DNA from: Microcaldota archaeon
GTDB lineage: Archaea > Micrarchaeota > Micrarchaeia > Micrarchaeales > CABMGC01
Length of the DNA stretch: 25,385 bases
Assembly (NCBI GenBank): GCA_027314465.1
Contig: DAHVAU010000047.1
Coordinates: 1 to 25,385 of the forward strand
Direction of reading: 5' to 3'
Shown: piece by piece, positions 13,523-22,601 of the stretch
Numbering within the stretch: position 1 is the first letter of the stretch
How the letters are laid out: every line of letters begins with the position of its first letter
Position numbers and translations under genes: made by a program
Notes under the pieces: generated by a model
Database searches by the model: none
Told to the model about the DNA's origin: nothing
What the model saw: only the letters and a program-made list of their open reading frames with translations

Positions 13523-14614
13523 GTGGCGATTGGATTGATGCGTGAGGCGTTCGAAGGCAGGGTTGAATACCTTCAGGTCATGGACGAGTCTGGCAAAATA
13601 GACAGTTCTCTTGCTCCTGCAGATCTTGACGACAAGAAAATCACCGACATGTACAGGAACATGTGCCTCGCAAGAGCGCTCGATGCCAAGATCCTCAGCC
13701 TGCAAAGGCAAGGCCGGGCAGTGACGTACGCCCCGCTACTAGGCGAGGAAGCAACGCAGATAGGCAGCGCTATGGCAATGGGCAAGAAGGACATATTTGT
13801 GCCGGCGTTCAGGCAGCATGGGGTATATGTCGCCCGAGGGGCACCGCTTGATGCGATGTTCCTATACTGGAGAGGATACGAGGAGGGCAGCGCTATGCCA
13901 AAGAGCCTGGGCGCCCTTCCGATAATAGTTCCTGTCGCAACTCAGATGCCGCATGCGGCTGGACTAGCCATGGCGCAAAAATACCTCAATACGGGTGCGG
14001 CCGTGGTCGCATATGTCGGCGATGGCGGCACTTCAGAAGGCGACTTCTACGAGGCCCTTAATTTCGCCGGGGTATGGAAGGCCCCACTTGTAACGATAAT
14101 AGAGAACAACCAGTGGGCCATATCAGTGCCAAGGAAGGAGCAGACTGCATCCGCAACTCTTGCCCAAAAAGCAATGGCCGCAGGCATTACCGGCATACAG
14201 GTGGATGGCAACGATGTCCTTGCAGTATACAAGGCGACTAGGGATGCCATAGCTACATCTGCATCAGGCCCGTGCGTCATAGAGTGCATAACGTACAGGA
14301 TGAGCCTGCACACGACCTCAGACGATCCTACAAAGTACAGGCCAGATTCAGAAGTCGAGGGGTGGAAGACGCGCGATCCTGTGCTAAGGGTGCGCAAGTA
14401 CCTGGATGGCAAAGGGCTGTGGGACGATTCAGCGCAGAAATCACTTGACGAAGAGAACATGGCCAGGATCGATGCCGCTGTTGCCAGGGCCGAGAAGTTT
14501 ATGCCAGATCCAAGGAGCATGTTCACGAGCGTGTATAGCTATGTGCCGGATGTGCTGCGCGAGGAGCTAGACGAGGCGGTTGCGGCTAATTTCTGGCAGG
14601 GTGATGATAAATGA
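13523..14614 (+). CDS. pdhA: 2-oxoacid dehydrogenase E1 component, alpha subunit
   Basis: A 363-aa thiamine-diphosphate subunit. GDGGTSEGDFYEALNFA to ENNQWAIS (166-201) is the TPP/Mg motif (GDG...NN). QMPHAAG carries a conserved His (144), and SLHTTSDDPTKYR matches the regulatory-loop region of PdhA/BkdA proteins. With the beta subunit it decarboxylates a 2-oxoacid (pyruvate or branched-chain) and passes the acyl group to lipoyl-E2. The substrate cannot be assigned from sequence. The start is GTG 13523, supported by TATA spacing; ATG 13538 is an alternative. Its stop overlaps the start of the beta gene by 4 bp. Confidence 0.92.
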   Translation: MAIGLMREAFEGRVEYLQVMDESGKIDSSLAPADLDDKKITDMYRNMCLARALDAKILSLQRQGRAVTYAPLLGEEATQIGSAMAMGKKDIFVPAFRQHGVYVARGAPLDAMFLYWRGYEEGSAMPKSLGALPIIVPVATQMPHAAGLAMAQKYLNTGAAVVAYVGDGGTSEGDFYEALNFAGVWKAPLVTIIENNQWAISVPRKEQTASATLAQKAMAAGITGIQVDGNDVLAVYKATRDAIATSASGPCVIECITYRMSLHTTSDDPTKYRPDSEVEGWKTRDPVLRVRKYLDGKGLWDDSAQKSLDEENMARIDAAVARAEKFMPDPRSMFTSVYSYVPDVLREELDEAVAANFWQGDDK

Positions 14615-15582
14615 AGGCAAATATGGTAACGGCTATAAACAACGCGCTGGAGCTCTCAATGAAGGAGAACGACAAGATAGTGCTGCTTGGGGAGGACATA
14701 GGAAAGGACGGCGGCGTGTTCCGGGTGACTGACGGTCTTCAGGCCAAGTTCGGTGATAGAAGAGTCATGGATACTCCTCTTGCTGAATCCGGAATAATAG
14801 GGGCTTCAATAGGCATGGCTCTGGCAGGGCTGCATCCTGTTCCAGAGGTGCAGTTCGCAGGATTCATGTTCCTTAGTTTCGACCAGATAATAAACCACGC
14901 CACACGCTACAGGAGCAGGACAAGATCCCAGTATACTGTGCCGATGGTGGTCAGGACGCCGGTAAGCGGAGGAGTAAGGACCCTCGAGCATCACTCCGAG
15001 AGCCCCGAGGCCTACTACTCACACATGGGCGGACTGATAGTCGTTGAACCATCCACCCCATACGATGCCAAGGGGCTATTGATAAAAGCGCTTAGAATGA
15101 ACGATCCTGTAATATTTCTCGAGCCAACAAAGCTATACAGGCTGTTTAGAGAGGAGATACCAGATGAAATGTACGAGGTGCCTATCGGCAGGGCAAAACT
15201 GGTAAGCGAAGGCAGCGAGCTGAGCATAATAACATACGGAACAATGGTGCCTGTAGTCAAGGCGGCAGTTGAGAGGAAGAAGGTAAGCGCCGATGTATTG
15301 GACCTGAGGACGATAAACCCTCTGGACGAGAATGCGATACTCTCCAGCGTCAGGAAGACTGGCAGAGTTATAATAGTGCACGAGGCTTCGCGCAGCTTTG
15401 GTGTAGGCGCGGAAATAGCCGCAAGAATAGCGCAAAAAGCCCTGTTCGATCTCAAGGCCCCAGTAATGAGGGTTGCATCGTTCAGTTTCCCGTATCCAAT
15501 GCCGGGATACGAGAAGTACTACATACCAAACGAGCTTAAGATCTCGCAGGCAATAGACAATATAATGTCGGTGCAAGAATGA
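14611..15582 (+). CDS. pdhB: 2-oxoacid dehydrogenase E1 component, beta subunit
   Basis: A 323-aa transketolase-like beta subunit. LLGEDIGKDGGVFRVTDGL (25-43) and DTPLAESGIIG, with catalytic E59 that activates the thiamine, are typical, as are the GVRTLEHHSESPEAYYSHMGGL loop and a C-terminal transketolase-C domain (about 195-320) with FSFPYPMPGYEKYYIP. It forms an alpha2beta2 E1 with the preceding subunit. ATGA overlaps join it to the genes on both sides (14611-14614 and 15579-15582), indicating translational coupling in a four-gene operon. Confidence 0.93.
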   Translation: MKANMVTAINNALELSMKENDKIVLLGEDIGKDGGVFRVTDGLQAKFGDRRVMDTPLAESGIIGASIGMALAGLHPVPEVQFAGFMFLSFDQIINHATRYRSRTRSQYTVPMVVRTPVSGGVRTLEHHSESPEAYYSHMGGLIVVEPSTPYDAKGLLIKALRMNDPVIFLEPTKLYRLFREEIPDEMYEVPIGRAKLVSEGSELSIITYGTMVPVVKAAVERKKVSADVLDLRTINPLDENAILSSVRKTGRVIIVHEASRSFGVGAEIAARIAQKALFDLKAPVMRVASFSFPYPMPGYEKYYIPNELKISQAIDNIMSVQE

Positions 15583-16940
15583 AGGAGATACGATTCGTTG
15601 ACGTTGGCGAAGGGATAACTGAGGGCCGCATGCAGAAATGGCTAGTCAAGGACGGGGATAGCGTGAAGGAGGACCAGCCAATAGCGCAGGTGGAGACCGA
15701 CAAGGCGGTAGTGAATGTGCCTGCCCCGATATCAGGCACAGTAAAATTCTCGGCAAACGAGGGGGCAGACCTCAAGGTCGGCGATCTTATAGCTACAGTC
15801 TCTGGGGCAGGGGAACAGCAAGGCGCCCAGAAACCGGCTCCGCCAGCAGTGCAGCGCAGTCAGGATTCGCCGCCGCTTCCGCCATCCAAGCTCAGTGCTC
15901 CTGCAACTCCGATACCGTTCGAAGGCGCAAAGCCTGGGGCATCGCTTGATGAGCTGATACTGCAGTCCACTCCTCCGCATATAGATCTTAACAGGACGCA
16001 AAATGGCTTGGGAGCCCCACAGAAAACGCAGCAGTCAGCGTCGCCCCAGCGCAGGGAGGTGATAGCTACTCCGTACGTGAGAAAGCTGGCAAGAGACAAC
16101 GGCATCGACATATACGCAGTGGTGGGGACCGGTCCAGGCGGCAGGGTTCTTGAGAACGATATAAGGGGCATGCAGCGCAGCTCTCAATCGCAGCAAAAGC
16201 TGATACCCAGGTTCTCGGAGGTGCTTGAGGAGCAGCACGCAGGACAGATAGAGAGGGTGCCTCTCACGCAGACGCGCAAGGCCATAGCAAGAAACATGGA
16301 GCTGTCATGGACAATACCAAGGGCAGTGCACATGGACAAGCTCAATGCAACCAAGCTGTATTCTATAACGACGGCTGAGAAGGAGAATGCCGCAAAGATG
16401 GGAGTGAAGCTGACCTTCCTCCCATTCATAATAAAGGCTGTTGTCGCAGCCCTCAAGGAGAATCCGACCGTGAATGCAAGCTACGACCATGAGAGGCAGG
16501 AGCTTATAGTCAAGAAGTATTACAACATAGGCCTTGCCGCAGAGGCGAGTGACGGCCTAAAGGTCATAGTGATAAGGGATGCTGACAAGAAGGGCATACT
16601 AGAGCTTGCCAGGGAGATACAGGAGCTGCACAGGAAGATACTTGACAACACAATATCCATAGCCGAGATGAGGGACAGCACGTTCACTATAACCAACATA
16701 GGAAGCCTAGGTGGAGGATACCTCTCGGTGCCCATGATAAACTATCCGGAGGCGGCGATTCTGGGCGTGCACCTGATAAAGGACGAGCCAATAGTGGAGG
16801 ATGGCAAGATAGTGGCGGCAAAAGTGCTGCCGATCTCGCTCTCCTTCGATCACAGGATATTCGATGGCGCCCAGGCTGCAAGGTTCGGCAACGCAGTGAA
16901 GAAGTACCTTGAGGACCCCGAACTACTGGAAATGATATGA
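15579..16940 (+). CDS. pdhC: 2-oxoacid dehydrogenase E2 component (dihydrolipoamide acyltransferase)
   Basis: A 453-aa protein with one lipoyl domain (1-78; lipoylated lysine K42 in VETDKAVVN), a Pro/Ala/Gln-rich linker (about 80-160), a peripheral subunit-binding domain (about 162-196, TPYVRKLARDNGIDIYAVVG then GGRVLENDI) and a catalytic acyltransferase domain (about 215-453) with LSFDHRIFDG (H425, D429). It moves the acyl group from lipoate to CoA and forms the core of the complex. Lipoylation requires a ligase or LipA/LipB from elsewhere; none is in this window. It overlaps the beta-subunit gene by 4 bp, and E3 follows after 3 bp. Confidence 0.95.
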   Translation: MKEIRFVDVGEGITEGRMQKWLVKDGDSVKEDQPIAQVETDKAVVNVPAPISGTVKFSANEGADLKVGDLIATVSGAGEQQGAQKPAPPAVQRSQDSPPLPPSKLSAPATPIPFEGAKPGASLDELILQSTPPHIDLNRTQNGLGAPQKTQQSASPQRREVIATPYVRKLARDNGIDIYAVVGTGPGGRVLENDIRGMQRSSQSQQKLIPRFSEVLEEQHAGQIERVPLTQTRKAIARNMELSWTIPRAVHMDKLNATKLYSITTAEKENAAKMGVKLTFLPFIIKAVVAALKENPTVNASYDHERQELIVKKYYNIGLAAEASDGLKVIVIRDADKKGILELAREIQELHRKILDNTISIAEMRDSTFTITNIGSLGGGYLSVPMINYPEAAILGVHLIKDEPIVEDGKIVAAKVLPISLSFDHRIFDGAQAARFGNAVKKYLEDPELLEMI

Positions 16941-16943
16941 CGG

Positions 16944-18323
16944 ATGATTATCATGGTGATGGGATCCATACCTGAGGAAGTCGACCTTGCTGTTGTGGGT
17001 GGGGGCGTAGGTGGATACGTATCTGCCATAAGGGCGTCGCAGCTGGGCATGGACGTAGCAATAGTCGAGAAGGACAGGATGGGGGGACATTGCCTCAACT
17101 ACGCATGCATCCCATCCAAAACCCTCATTCACATAGCAGACATGTTCTACGACATGTCACACGCCGAGAAGTTTGGTATAAAGTTCCAGGGCGCAAGCAT
17201 AGATGCCGCAAAGATGCATGACTGGCGCATGTCAGTCTCAATGAAGCTCGAACAGGGCGTAGAATACCTGTGCAAGTCGAACGGCATAGAGGTCATTAAG
17301 GGCAGCGCAACGTTCATCTCATCCAACAAGATACAGCTCACCAACGGCGAGGAGCTGGACTTCAAGAAAGCAATAATAGCTACTGGATCGCAGCCCAGGG
17401 TGCTGCAGGGTTTCGAGTTCGAGGGGAACGTGATTGATTACAAGCAGGCGCTGTCTCTGCAGTCAATACCAAAGAGCATGGCCATAATAGGCGCAGGATA
17501 CGTCTCCGTGGAGATAGGCACTCTCTATGCAAAACTGGGCACCAAAGTTGATGTCATAGCGCACTCGGATGTGCTCTCAAGATTCGATCCTGACGCAGTA
17601 GCGCTGGTAAAGAAGAGGATGCAGGAGCTTGGTGTTACTATACATACAAATTCGGTCCCGGTATCCCATGATGACACTGGAGTAAAGCTGCAGAGCGCAC
17701 AGAGGATAAGCGCGGATGTAATAGTCTCTGCTATAGGCCTGCAGCCTTATACAATGGGAATCGGACTTGAGAACACAAAGGTCATAGTGGACCAGAAGGG
17801 ATTCGTGAAGGTCGACCAATCACTGCGCACTAACGATCCGAACATACTGGCAATAGGTGACGTAATAGGGGAGCCTATGCTAGCCCACAAGGCCATAAGG
17901 CAGGGAGAGGTGGCAGCAGAGGTGGCTGCGGGAAAGAATGCGGCATTCGACAATGTGGTCATACCCGCAGTCATATTCTCCGATCCAGAGATAGCAATAG
18001 CCGGTGTGATCTCCGGAGAAGGTATAACTACAAAGAAGTTCCCCCTCACTGCGCTTGGCAGGGCTATAGCCCTAGATAGCACGAACGGGTTCGTGAAGAT
18101 AGCCTATGATAAGTACGAGATTGTAAAAGGCGTGGAGATAGTGTCAAGGGATGCAAACGCCATGATCTCAGAGGCCGCTCTGGCCATAGAGATGGGCGCA
18201 ACGCTCGAGGACATAGCCGATACGATACATCCGCATCCGACATTCTCAGAGTTAATGCAGGAGGTTGCATGCGCAGCCCTGGGCAGGCCAATACACTTCT
18301 ACTATGGCGCCAGCAGAAAGTGA
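16944..18323 (+). CDS. lpdA: Dihydrolipoamide dehydrogenase (E3)
   Basis: A 459-aa FAD/NAD flavoprotein that reoxidises lipoamide. The N-terminal FAD-binding GGGVGGYVSAIRA (19-31) is present, the redox disulfide is C50/C55 in GGHCLNYACIPSK, GAGYVSVEIG is the NAD-binding motif, LAIGDV is the second FAD motif, and the C-terminal HPHPTFSE (429-436) has the catalytic His431/Glu436 pair. It is the last gene of the complex operon, 3 bp after E2. ATG 16944 is the first of three close starts (also 16953 and 16959); the family usually begins a few residues before the first beta strand, so any would do. It reduces NAD+, matching a NAD kinase gene downstream. Confidence 0.95.
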   Translation: MIIMVMGSIPEEVDLAVVGGGVGGYVSAIRASQLGMDVAIVEKDRMGGHCLNYACIPSKTLIHIADMFYDMSHAEKFGIKFQGASIDAAKMHDWRMSVSMKLEQGVEYLCKSNGIEVIKGSATFISSNKIQLTNGEELDFKKAIIATGSQPRVLQGFEFEGNVIDYKQALSLQSIPKSMAIIGAGYVSVEIGTLYAKLGTKVDVIAHSDVLSRFDPDAVALVKKRMQELGVTIHTNSVPVSHDDTGVKLQSAQRISADVIVSAIGLQPYTMGIGLENTKVIVDQKGFVKVDQSLRTNDPNILAIGDVIGEPMLAHKAIRQGEVAAEVAAGKNAAFDNVVIPAVIFSDPEIAIAGVISGEGITTKKFPLTALGRAIALDSTNGFVKIAYDKYEIVKGVEIVSRDANAMISEAALAIEMGATLEDIADTIHPHPTFSELMQEVACAALGRPIHFYYGASRK

Positions 18324-18379
18324 AGTGAGGTACGGGCACTGCGCAGCGTAATAAACGTTGCCATGCCAAATCATTCTGG

Positions 18380-19141
18380 ATGAACGTAAAGATAATCGCC
18401 AATAAGCAGTACCCACAGCTCAGCAAGCTTCGTGAAAACTTCGATGTATCCAGCCACGCCGACATCTGCATAGCTGTAGGCGGCGACGGCACTTTTGTCA
18501 GGGCGGCAAAGGAGTTCGATGGCCCAATACTGCCAATAAGAAGCGCAGAGTCCGGAAGCATAGGATACTACGCAGACCTGTGCCTTGATGACATCGATTT
18601 CGTTGTGAAGCACCTCAAGAGCGGGAAGTTCACCGTCGAAACTATCGAGAACAAGATGGAGCTGCTGTACAAGGGTAGAAGATACTACGTAGTGAACGAG
18701 GCGCTCCTGCACAATGCCCTTGAGGAGATAAGCTTCAAGATATACGAGTCAAAGGGCAGCTCTAGGAGCGAGATATATCCCTATGTCATGAGCGGCGACG
18801 GCATACTGGTGACAAGCTCGATAGGATCGACGGCATACAATAAATCTGCCGGCGGACCGCTCATACTCACCCCAAAGGCGATGTGCCTGACCTTCCTCAA
18901 CGTAGACGGACCATACCGCAACCCTATAGTCACTGACGCATCGAAAGTCATAGAGGTCGAGGTAGTGAAGTATCGCGGCGTGCTGATATACGACGGCATT
19001 AGGATAGGGGGGCTCAAGCCAAAGGACAGGTTCACTGTCAGGATGTCGGACAGGCCCCTTAGGATCGTCAGGTTCCCGGGCAGAAGCGAGCCGCTAGCAA
19101 AGAAGCTGGACAGGATAATACGCAGCCGCATGAGCGGCTGA
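18380..19141 (+). CDS. nadK: NAD kinase
   Basis: A 253-aa ATP-NAD kinase that makes NADP+. GGDGTF (34-39) with the catalytic Asp36, VVNEALLH (104-111, NE motif) and SGDGILVTSSIGSTAYNKSAGGP (138-160, the conserved GDG...STAY..SAGGP signature) are all intact. The length is slightly shorter than in many bacteria but usual for Archaea. A TATA-like GTAATAAAC (18348-18356) is centred 28 bp upstream of the ATG, so the gene has its own, probably leaderless, promoter despite lying 56 bp after E3. Confidence 0.95.
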   Translation: MNVKIIANKQYPQLSKLRENFDVSSHADICIAVGGDGTFVRAAKEFDGPILPIRSAESGSIGYYADLCLDDIDFVVKHLKSGKFTVETIENKMELLYKGRRYYVVNEALLHNALEEISFKIYESKGSSRSEIYPYVMSGDGILVTSSIGSTAYNKSAGGPLILTPKAMCLTFLNVDGPYRNPIVTDASKVIEVEVVKYRGVLIYDGIRIGGLKPKDRFTVRMSDRPLRIVRFPGRSEPLAKKLDRIIRSRMSG

Positions 19142-19198
19142 GAGCAAAAGCAAACCAATAATAACCACGGTAAATAAATGCTAATCCGCTAAATCAGG

Positions 19199-20092
19199 AT
19201 GATATTAATGAAGCTGCTGCATCAGATGCCTCCGTACAACCTGTTCGGCATATTCGACCAGGACTACGGATCAGCTAAAGTGGCCGTACTTCCGGTTCCA
19301 TACGATTCAGCGACTACTTACAAGTCGGGCGCCAGGGAAGGCCCGCATGCAGTAATAGATGCGAGCAGGAACATAGAGCTGTTCAACGAGGAACTGGGCG
19401 CAGATGTTAGCAAGGAGGTTGGCATATACACTCTTGATGAGCTGGAGCCTAGCATAGACTCCCCAGGGGAGACGGTAAACAGGGTGGCCAAGGAGGCCGG
19501 AATCGTACTCAACGACGGAAAGATGCCGCTATTGATCGGAGGGGATCACTCAATAGCAATGGGGGCGATACGCGCTGTCGGGGATAAGTACGGCAAGGAT
19601 GCATTCAGCGTGATACATTTCGACGCGCACAGCGACTCGCGCGATGAATACATGGGCAGTAAGTACTGCCACGCATGCGTAATGGCCCGTGCGAGGGAAT
19701 CGTGCAGCAGCTGCATGAGCGTGGGTGTGCGCAGTACCGATGAGGACGGATTCTCAAGGTTCAAGGATGAGACGATATACAGAAAGGATATGCATGGCAA
19801 GACGCCATCGCAGGTAGCTGCGGACATCTACAAGCGTACACGGCCCAAGGTATACATAACCATAGATGTAGATGTTCTTGATCCCTCGATAATGCCTAGC
19901 ACCGGCACTCCTGAGCCTGACGGCCTGGGCTTTTACGAGTTGGCATCGATACTTAAGGAGGTACTTGCCGGCAAGGAACTACTAGGGCTTGACTTCTGCG
20001 AGCTCAGCCCGATAGGCGGGCTGGTTGCGCCAAACTACACCATAGCCAAACTGATATATCTGACTCTTGGATACGCTTTTCTAAAGAGATAA
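19199..20092 (+). CDS. speB: Agmatinase (ureohydrolase family)
   Basis: A 297-aa arginase-family enzyme with a dinuclear Mn site: GGDHSI (H117), FDAHSDSRDEY (D142, H144, D146) and TIDVDVLDPSIMPSTGTPEPDGL (D223, D225). The SRDEYMGSKYCHACVM segment matches the agmatinase style more than arginase. It would hydrolyse agmatine to putrescine and urea in polyamine synthesis; related guanidino substrates cannot be excluded. TATA TAAATAAAT (19171-19179) is centred 24 bp before ATG 19199; ATG 19208 is an alternative. Its stop codon abuts the stop of the convergent GNAT3 gene with no base between. Confidence 0.92.
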   Translation: MILMKLLHQMPPYNLFGIFDQDYGSAKVAVLPVPYDSATTYKSGAREGPHAVIDASRNIELFNEELGADVSKEVGIYTLDELEPSIDSPGETVNRVAKEAGIVLNDGKMPLLIGGDHSIAMGAIRAVGDKYGKDAFSVIHFDAHSDSRDEYMGSKYCHACVMARARESCSSCMSVGVRSTDEDGFSRFKDETIYRKDMHGKTPSQVAADIYKRTRPKVYITIDVDVLDPSIMPSTGTPEPDGLGFYELASILKEVLAGKELLGLDFCELSPIGGLVAPNYTIAKLIYLTLGYAFLKR

Positions 20093-21100
20093 TTAAGCCG
20101 GATTTATTGGTATCCTGCCCATCAGCCTGGGCTCGGTGTATATGGCAGATCCTATATGTGCAGGAACATCCCACCTTCCGGTCTCTCCACATTCCCATCT
20201 CTCCCCTGCCCCCTCAAGGCTTGTTGGGTCTGCTACGAACATTCTCCACTCCCCTGCTTTATACGTAGTCATGTATCTTCTGAATTCCTCAATTGGAGCT
20301 AATTTGGTAAGGGCAAGTCTGTCTATTGTTATTGGAACCATGCCGTTGCGCACAAGATTCCTTATCCATGCGTCTACTGGCAGCCCATCGCTGCGCTTTT
20401 TGTAGCAGTAGCTCAAGAAACTTGAGTCCGGTCCATTCTCCAGTTTGTACCTTCCAAAACCATTGGGTCTAAAAGCGCCTATCACATGGCTTACCTCAAG
20501 CATAACCGCCGTCTCCCTGAGAATATCTATGCACCGTGACGGCAGTCCGCTTCCCTGCTGGTCCTGCGCCACGCTCATCTTTACCATGAACAGCGTGTTT
20601 CCATTAGGACTGTACGACTCTTCAAAAGCCTCGGCGTTTCTGATGAGGTCGCCTAGCCTGGGCAGGGTGCCTTGGGTTCCGTCCCAGTTAACACGTACTG
20701 TATTCAGCCCTGCGATTAGCCTGCCGCTCCCATCTCTCATCTGTATCTGCCCTTCGGGGAACACCTTCATCATGAGCATGAACATCTCCGCAGAGTATCT
20801 TAGCCACGGGGCCCAGTTCGGAGCATCGAGTTCAGTGCTCCACATTACAGCCTCAGCCATTGCCGGTATCTTCACGTATCTGTGCCCGTTACCTATCCTG
20901 AAAGGGATGTCAGCAACCGAGCTGTCCCTAAGTATCCGCTCCAGCCTCTGCAAATGCAAGCTCATGAACCTGATCGCCCCAGCCGTGTCCCTATCCCTAA
21001 CAAGCTTCCTGAACTCGGCATCCAGGCGCGCGTCATGCGCAGCTCCGGACCGCCCCGGCGCGGCATCTAGTATGCGTATGCCGTGCGAATTAGTTGCCAT
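20093..21100 (-). CDS. GNAT-like acyltransferase-fold protein (GNAT3)
   Basis: A 335-aa protein. After a mostly helical N-terminal part (1-125, with IGNGHRYVKIP at 69-79, echoing IGNGYKMVYIG of GNAT2), the GNAT-type core is visible: RLIAGLNTVRVNW (127-139), TLFMVKMSVAQDQQGSGLPSRCID (169-192) with the CoA loop QQGSGL, a helix, then SHVIGAFRPNGFGRY (204-218) in place of the usual last strand. The C-terminus carries EWRMFVADP and WECGETGRWDVP, a Cys-Gly-Glu-Thr-Gly turn, and YTEPRLMGRIP. The function is unknown. A TATA-like CATAAATAGC (21140-21131) lies about 36 bp upstream. It is convergent with the agmatinase gene and divergent from the thioredoxin-fold gene. Confidence 0.6.
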   Translation of the reverse strand: MATNSHGIRILDAAPGRSGAAHDARLDAEFRKLVRDRDTAGAIRFMSLHLQRLERILRDSSVADIPFRIGNGHRYVKIPAMAEAVMWSTELDAPNWAPWLRYSAEMFMLMMKVFPEGQIQMRDGSGRLIAGLNTVRVNWDGTQGTLPRLGDLIRNAEAFEESYSPNGNTLFMVKMSVAQDQQGSGLPSRCIDILRETAVMLEVSHVIGAFRPNGFGRYKLENGPDSSFLSYCYKKRSDGLPVDAWIRNLVRNGMVPITIDRLALTKLAPIEEFRRYMTTYKAGEWRMFVADPTSLEGAGERWECGETGRWDVPAHIGSAIYTEPRLMGRIPINPA

Positions 21101-21216
21101 GAAACCAAGTGAGCAGCATTGCGCGGCCTTGCTATTTATGCCTTATTCAAAATCTTTATAACATTCTCTGCGAAATCCATGCCACACTTTAAATCCTTTG
21201 CCAGTCGAGTAGATGC

Positions 21217-21666
21217 ATGGCCAGAGGAGTAATGGGCCTGATAACCCGCAAGGCCCCAGACTTTCCCAGCGACGTGCAGTGGGTAAATGTGGGAGCCCCA
21301 ATCACGCTGCGCAGGCTGCGCGGCACAGTGGTGGTACTGTACTTCAGTCCAAGGCGCAGGGGCCTGAACGGTATGGCTCCTGCCATAACTGCCATGAGGA
21401 AGAAATACCGCAAGCATCCTGTTGTGACCATAACAATATGCTCCACTGGCGCGCTTGCCTCATCGGCGCTAAACCCTGCAGTGGTAGATGCAAATGGAAG
21501 GCTTAGGAAGCTGTATGGGATCAATGACTGGGCTGGCGTTGTAATAATAGGTGCCACTGGGAGGGTGGACTACAAAGTCAGCGGGGACATTACCACAGAA
21601 CAGCTGAATGGATTGGTCGGCGATTCGCTGTCCAAGGCCAGTGAGGCAGGAAGCTTAAGATACTGA
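21217..21666 (+). CDS. Thioredoxin-fold protein lacking the redox cysteines
   Basis: A 149-aa protein. KAPDFPSDVQWVNVGAPITLRRLRG, then TVVVLYFSPRRRGLNGMAPAITAMRKKY, follows the start of TlpA/NHLRC2-like thioredoxin domains, where one expects FWxxCCxxC; here that segment reads SPRRRGLNG with no Cys. The later strands (VVTITICSTG; GVVIIGATGRVDYKVSG) fit the fold. The only Cys is near residue 75. It is probably a non-redox relative or a binding module; the partner is unknown. TATA CTTTAAAT (21187-21194) is centred 26 bp before the ATG, so the gene is probably leaderless. Confidence 0.65.
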   Translation: MARGVMGLITRKAPDFPSDVQWVNVGAPITLRRLRGTVVVLYFSPRRRGLNGMAPAITAMRKKYRKHPVVTITICSTGALASSALNPAVVDANGRLRKLYGINDWAGVVIIGATGRVDYKVSGDITTEQLNGLVGDSLSKASEAGSLRY

Positions 21667-21680
21667 TATTGGTGAATGCA

Positions 21681-22601
21681 ATGGATTTCAAGGAGGAACT
21701 GGGAACTCTAAAAAGTCAGTTAGTCTTCGACCAGAAGGTCGACGTCCCTGATGATACTGCCAATGTTGTCATCGCCGGCCTGGGCGGCTCGGGCATAGCA
21801 GGACGCATATTTCAGGAACTATACTCCAGCAAGCCCGTAATGATTGCTGATGATTACACTGCGCCATCGTTCGTGTCAAAGTCAACGCTGTTCATAGCAA
21901 TAAGCTACTCAGGGAATACGGAGGAGACGCTCAGTTCCACAGCAGATGCAAAGGCCAGAGGCGCGCACATCGTTACCATAAGCGCTGGGGGAAAACTGTA
22001 CGGGCAGGGCGACCAGAACATACGTATACCGCGCCGAGATCTCCAGCCGCGCTCTGTGACGGGATACATGATAATGCCTCTGCTGCGGGGCTTTGGGATT
22101 GTGAGTGAGGAGGAGGCAGACGGTTCGTACAAGCTCCTAGATGCGCTGGATAACGACAATATCGAGTGCCTTGTGCATGCCAAGGCGATCATGGAAGGTA
22201 GCTGCATACCTGCAATATTTGGATCGCACCCGTACAAGGGCGTGGCCTACCGCTGGAAGACGCAATTCAACGAGAACGCAAAGGTACTGGCATACTCAAA
22301 TAGCTTCCCGGAGCTGAACCACAACGACACTATGGCACTGGCGCAGACATATCTTAAGGACAGGTTCTATTTCATGGTGTTCGGATCGGAATCGGAGCGC
22401 ATAAAAAAGCGCATAGAAGTAACGCAAGAGATAACGGCTTCGCAGTTCAATATCATAGAGCCTAAGGGCAGGACATACATCGAACGCATGTTCTATCTGC
22501 TTCATTACGGCGACTACGTCTCATACCATCTGGCCGTTCTGCGCGGAGCCGACCCTGCCGATATATCTCTGATAGAGAGGCTTAAGGCGGAATTGGGATA
22601 G
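21681..22601 (+). CDS. Bifunctional phosphoglucose/phosphomannose isomerase
   Basis: A 306-aa SIS-domain isomerase. GLGGSGIAG (33-41) and AISYSGNTEETLSS (73-86) are the sugar-phosphate-binding loops, and QFNENAKVLAYSNSFPELNHND carries the conserved Glu and His that do proton transfer. This small bacterial/archaeal type interconverts fructose-6-phosphate with glucose-6-phosphate and mannose-6-phosphate, feeding glycolysis and glycan precursors such as those used by the nucleotidyltransferase at 12520. I choose ATG 21681 because GGTGA (21671-21675) sits 5 nt before it; the frame could extend to TTG 21669 or GTG 21672. It starts 14 bp after the thioredoxin-fold gene, so the two may be cotranscribed. 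Its stop abuts the stop of the convergent iscU gene. Confidence 0.9.
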   Translation: MDFKEELGTLKSQLVFDQKVDVPDDTANVVIAGLGGSGIAGRIFQELYSSKPVMIADDYTAPSFVSKSTLFIAISYSGNTEETLSSTADAKARGAHIVTISAGGKLYGQGDQNIRIPRRDLQPRSVTGYMIMPLLRGFGIVSEEEADGSYKLLDALDNDNIECLVHAKAIMEGSCIPAIFGSHPYKGVAYRWKTQFNENAKVLAYSNSFPELNHNDTMALAQTYLKDRFYFMVFGSESERIKKRIEVTQEITASQFNIIEPKGRTYIERMFYLLHYGDYVSYHLAVLRGADPADISLIERLKAELG

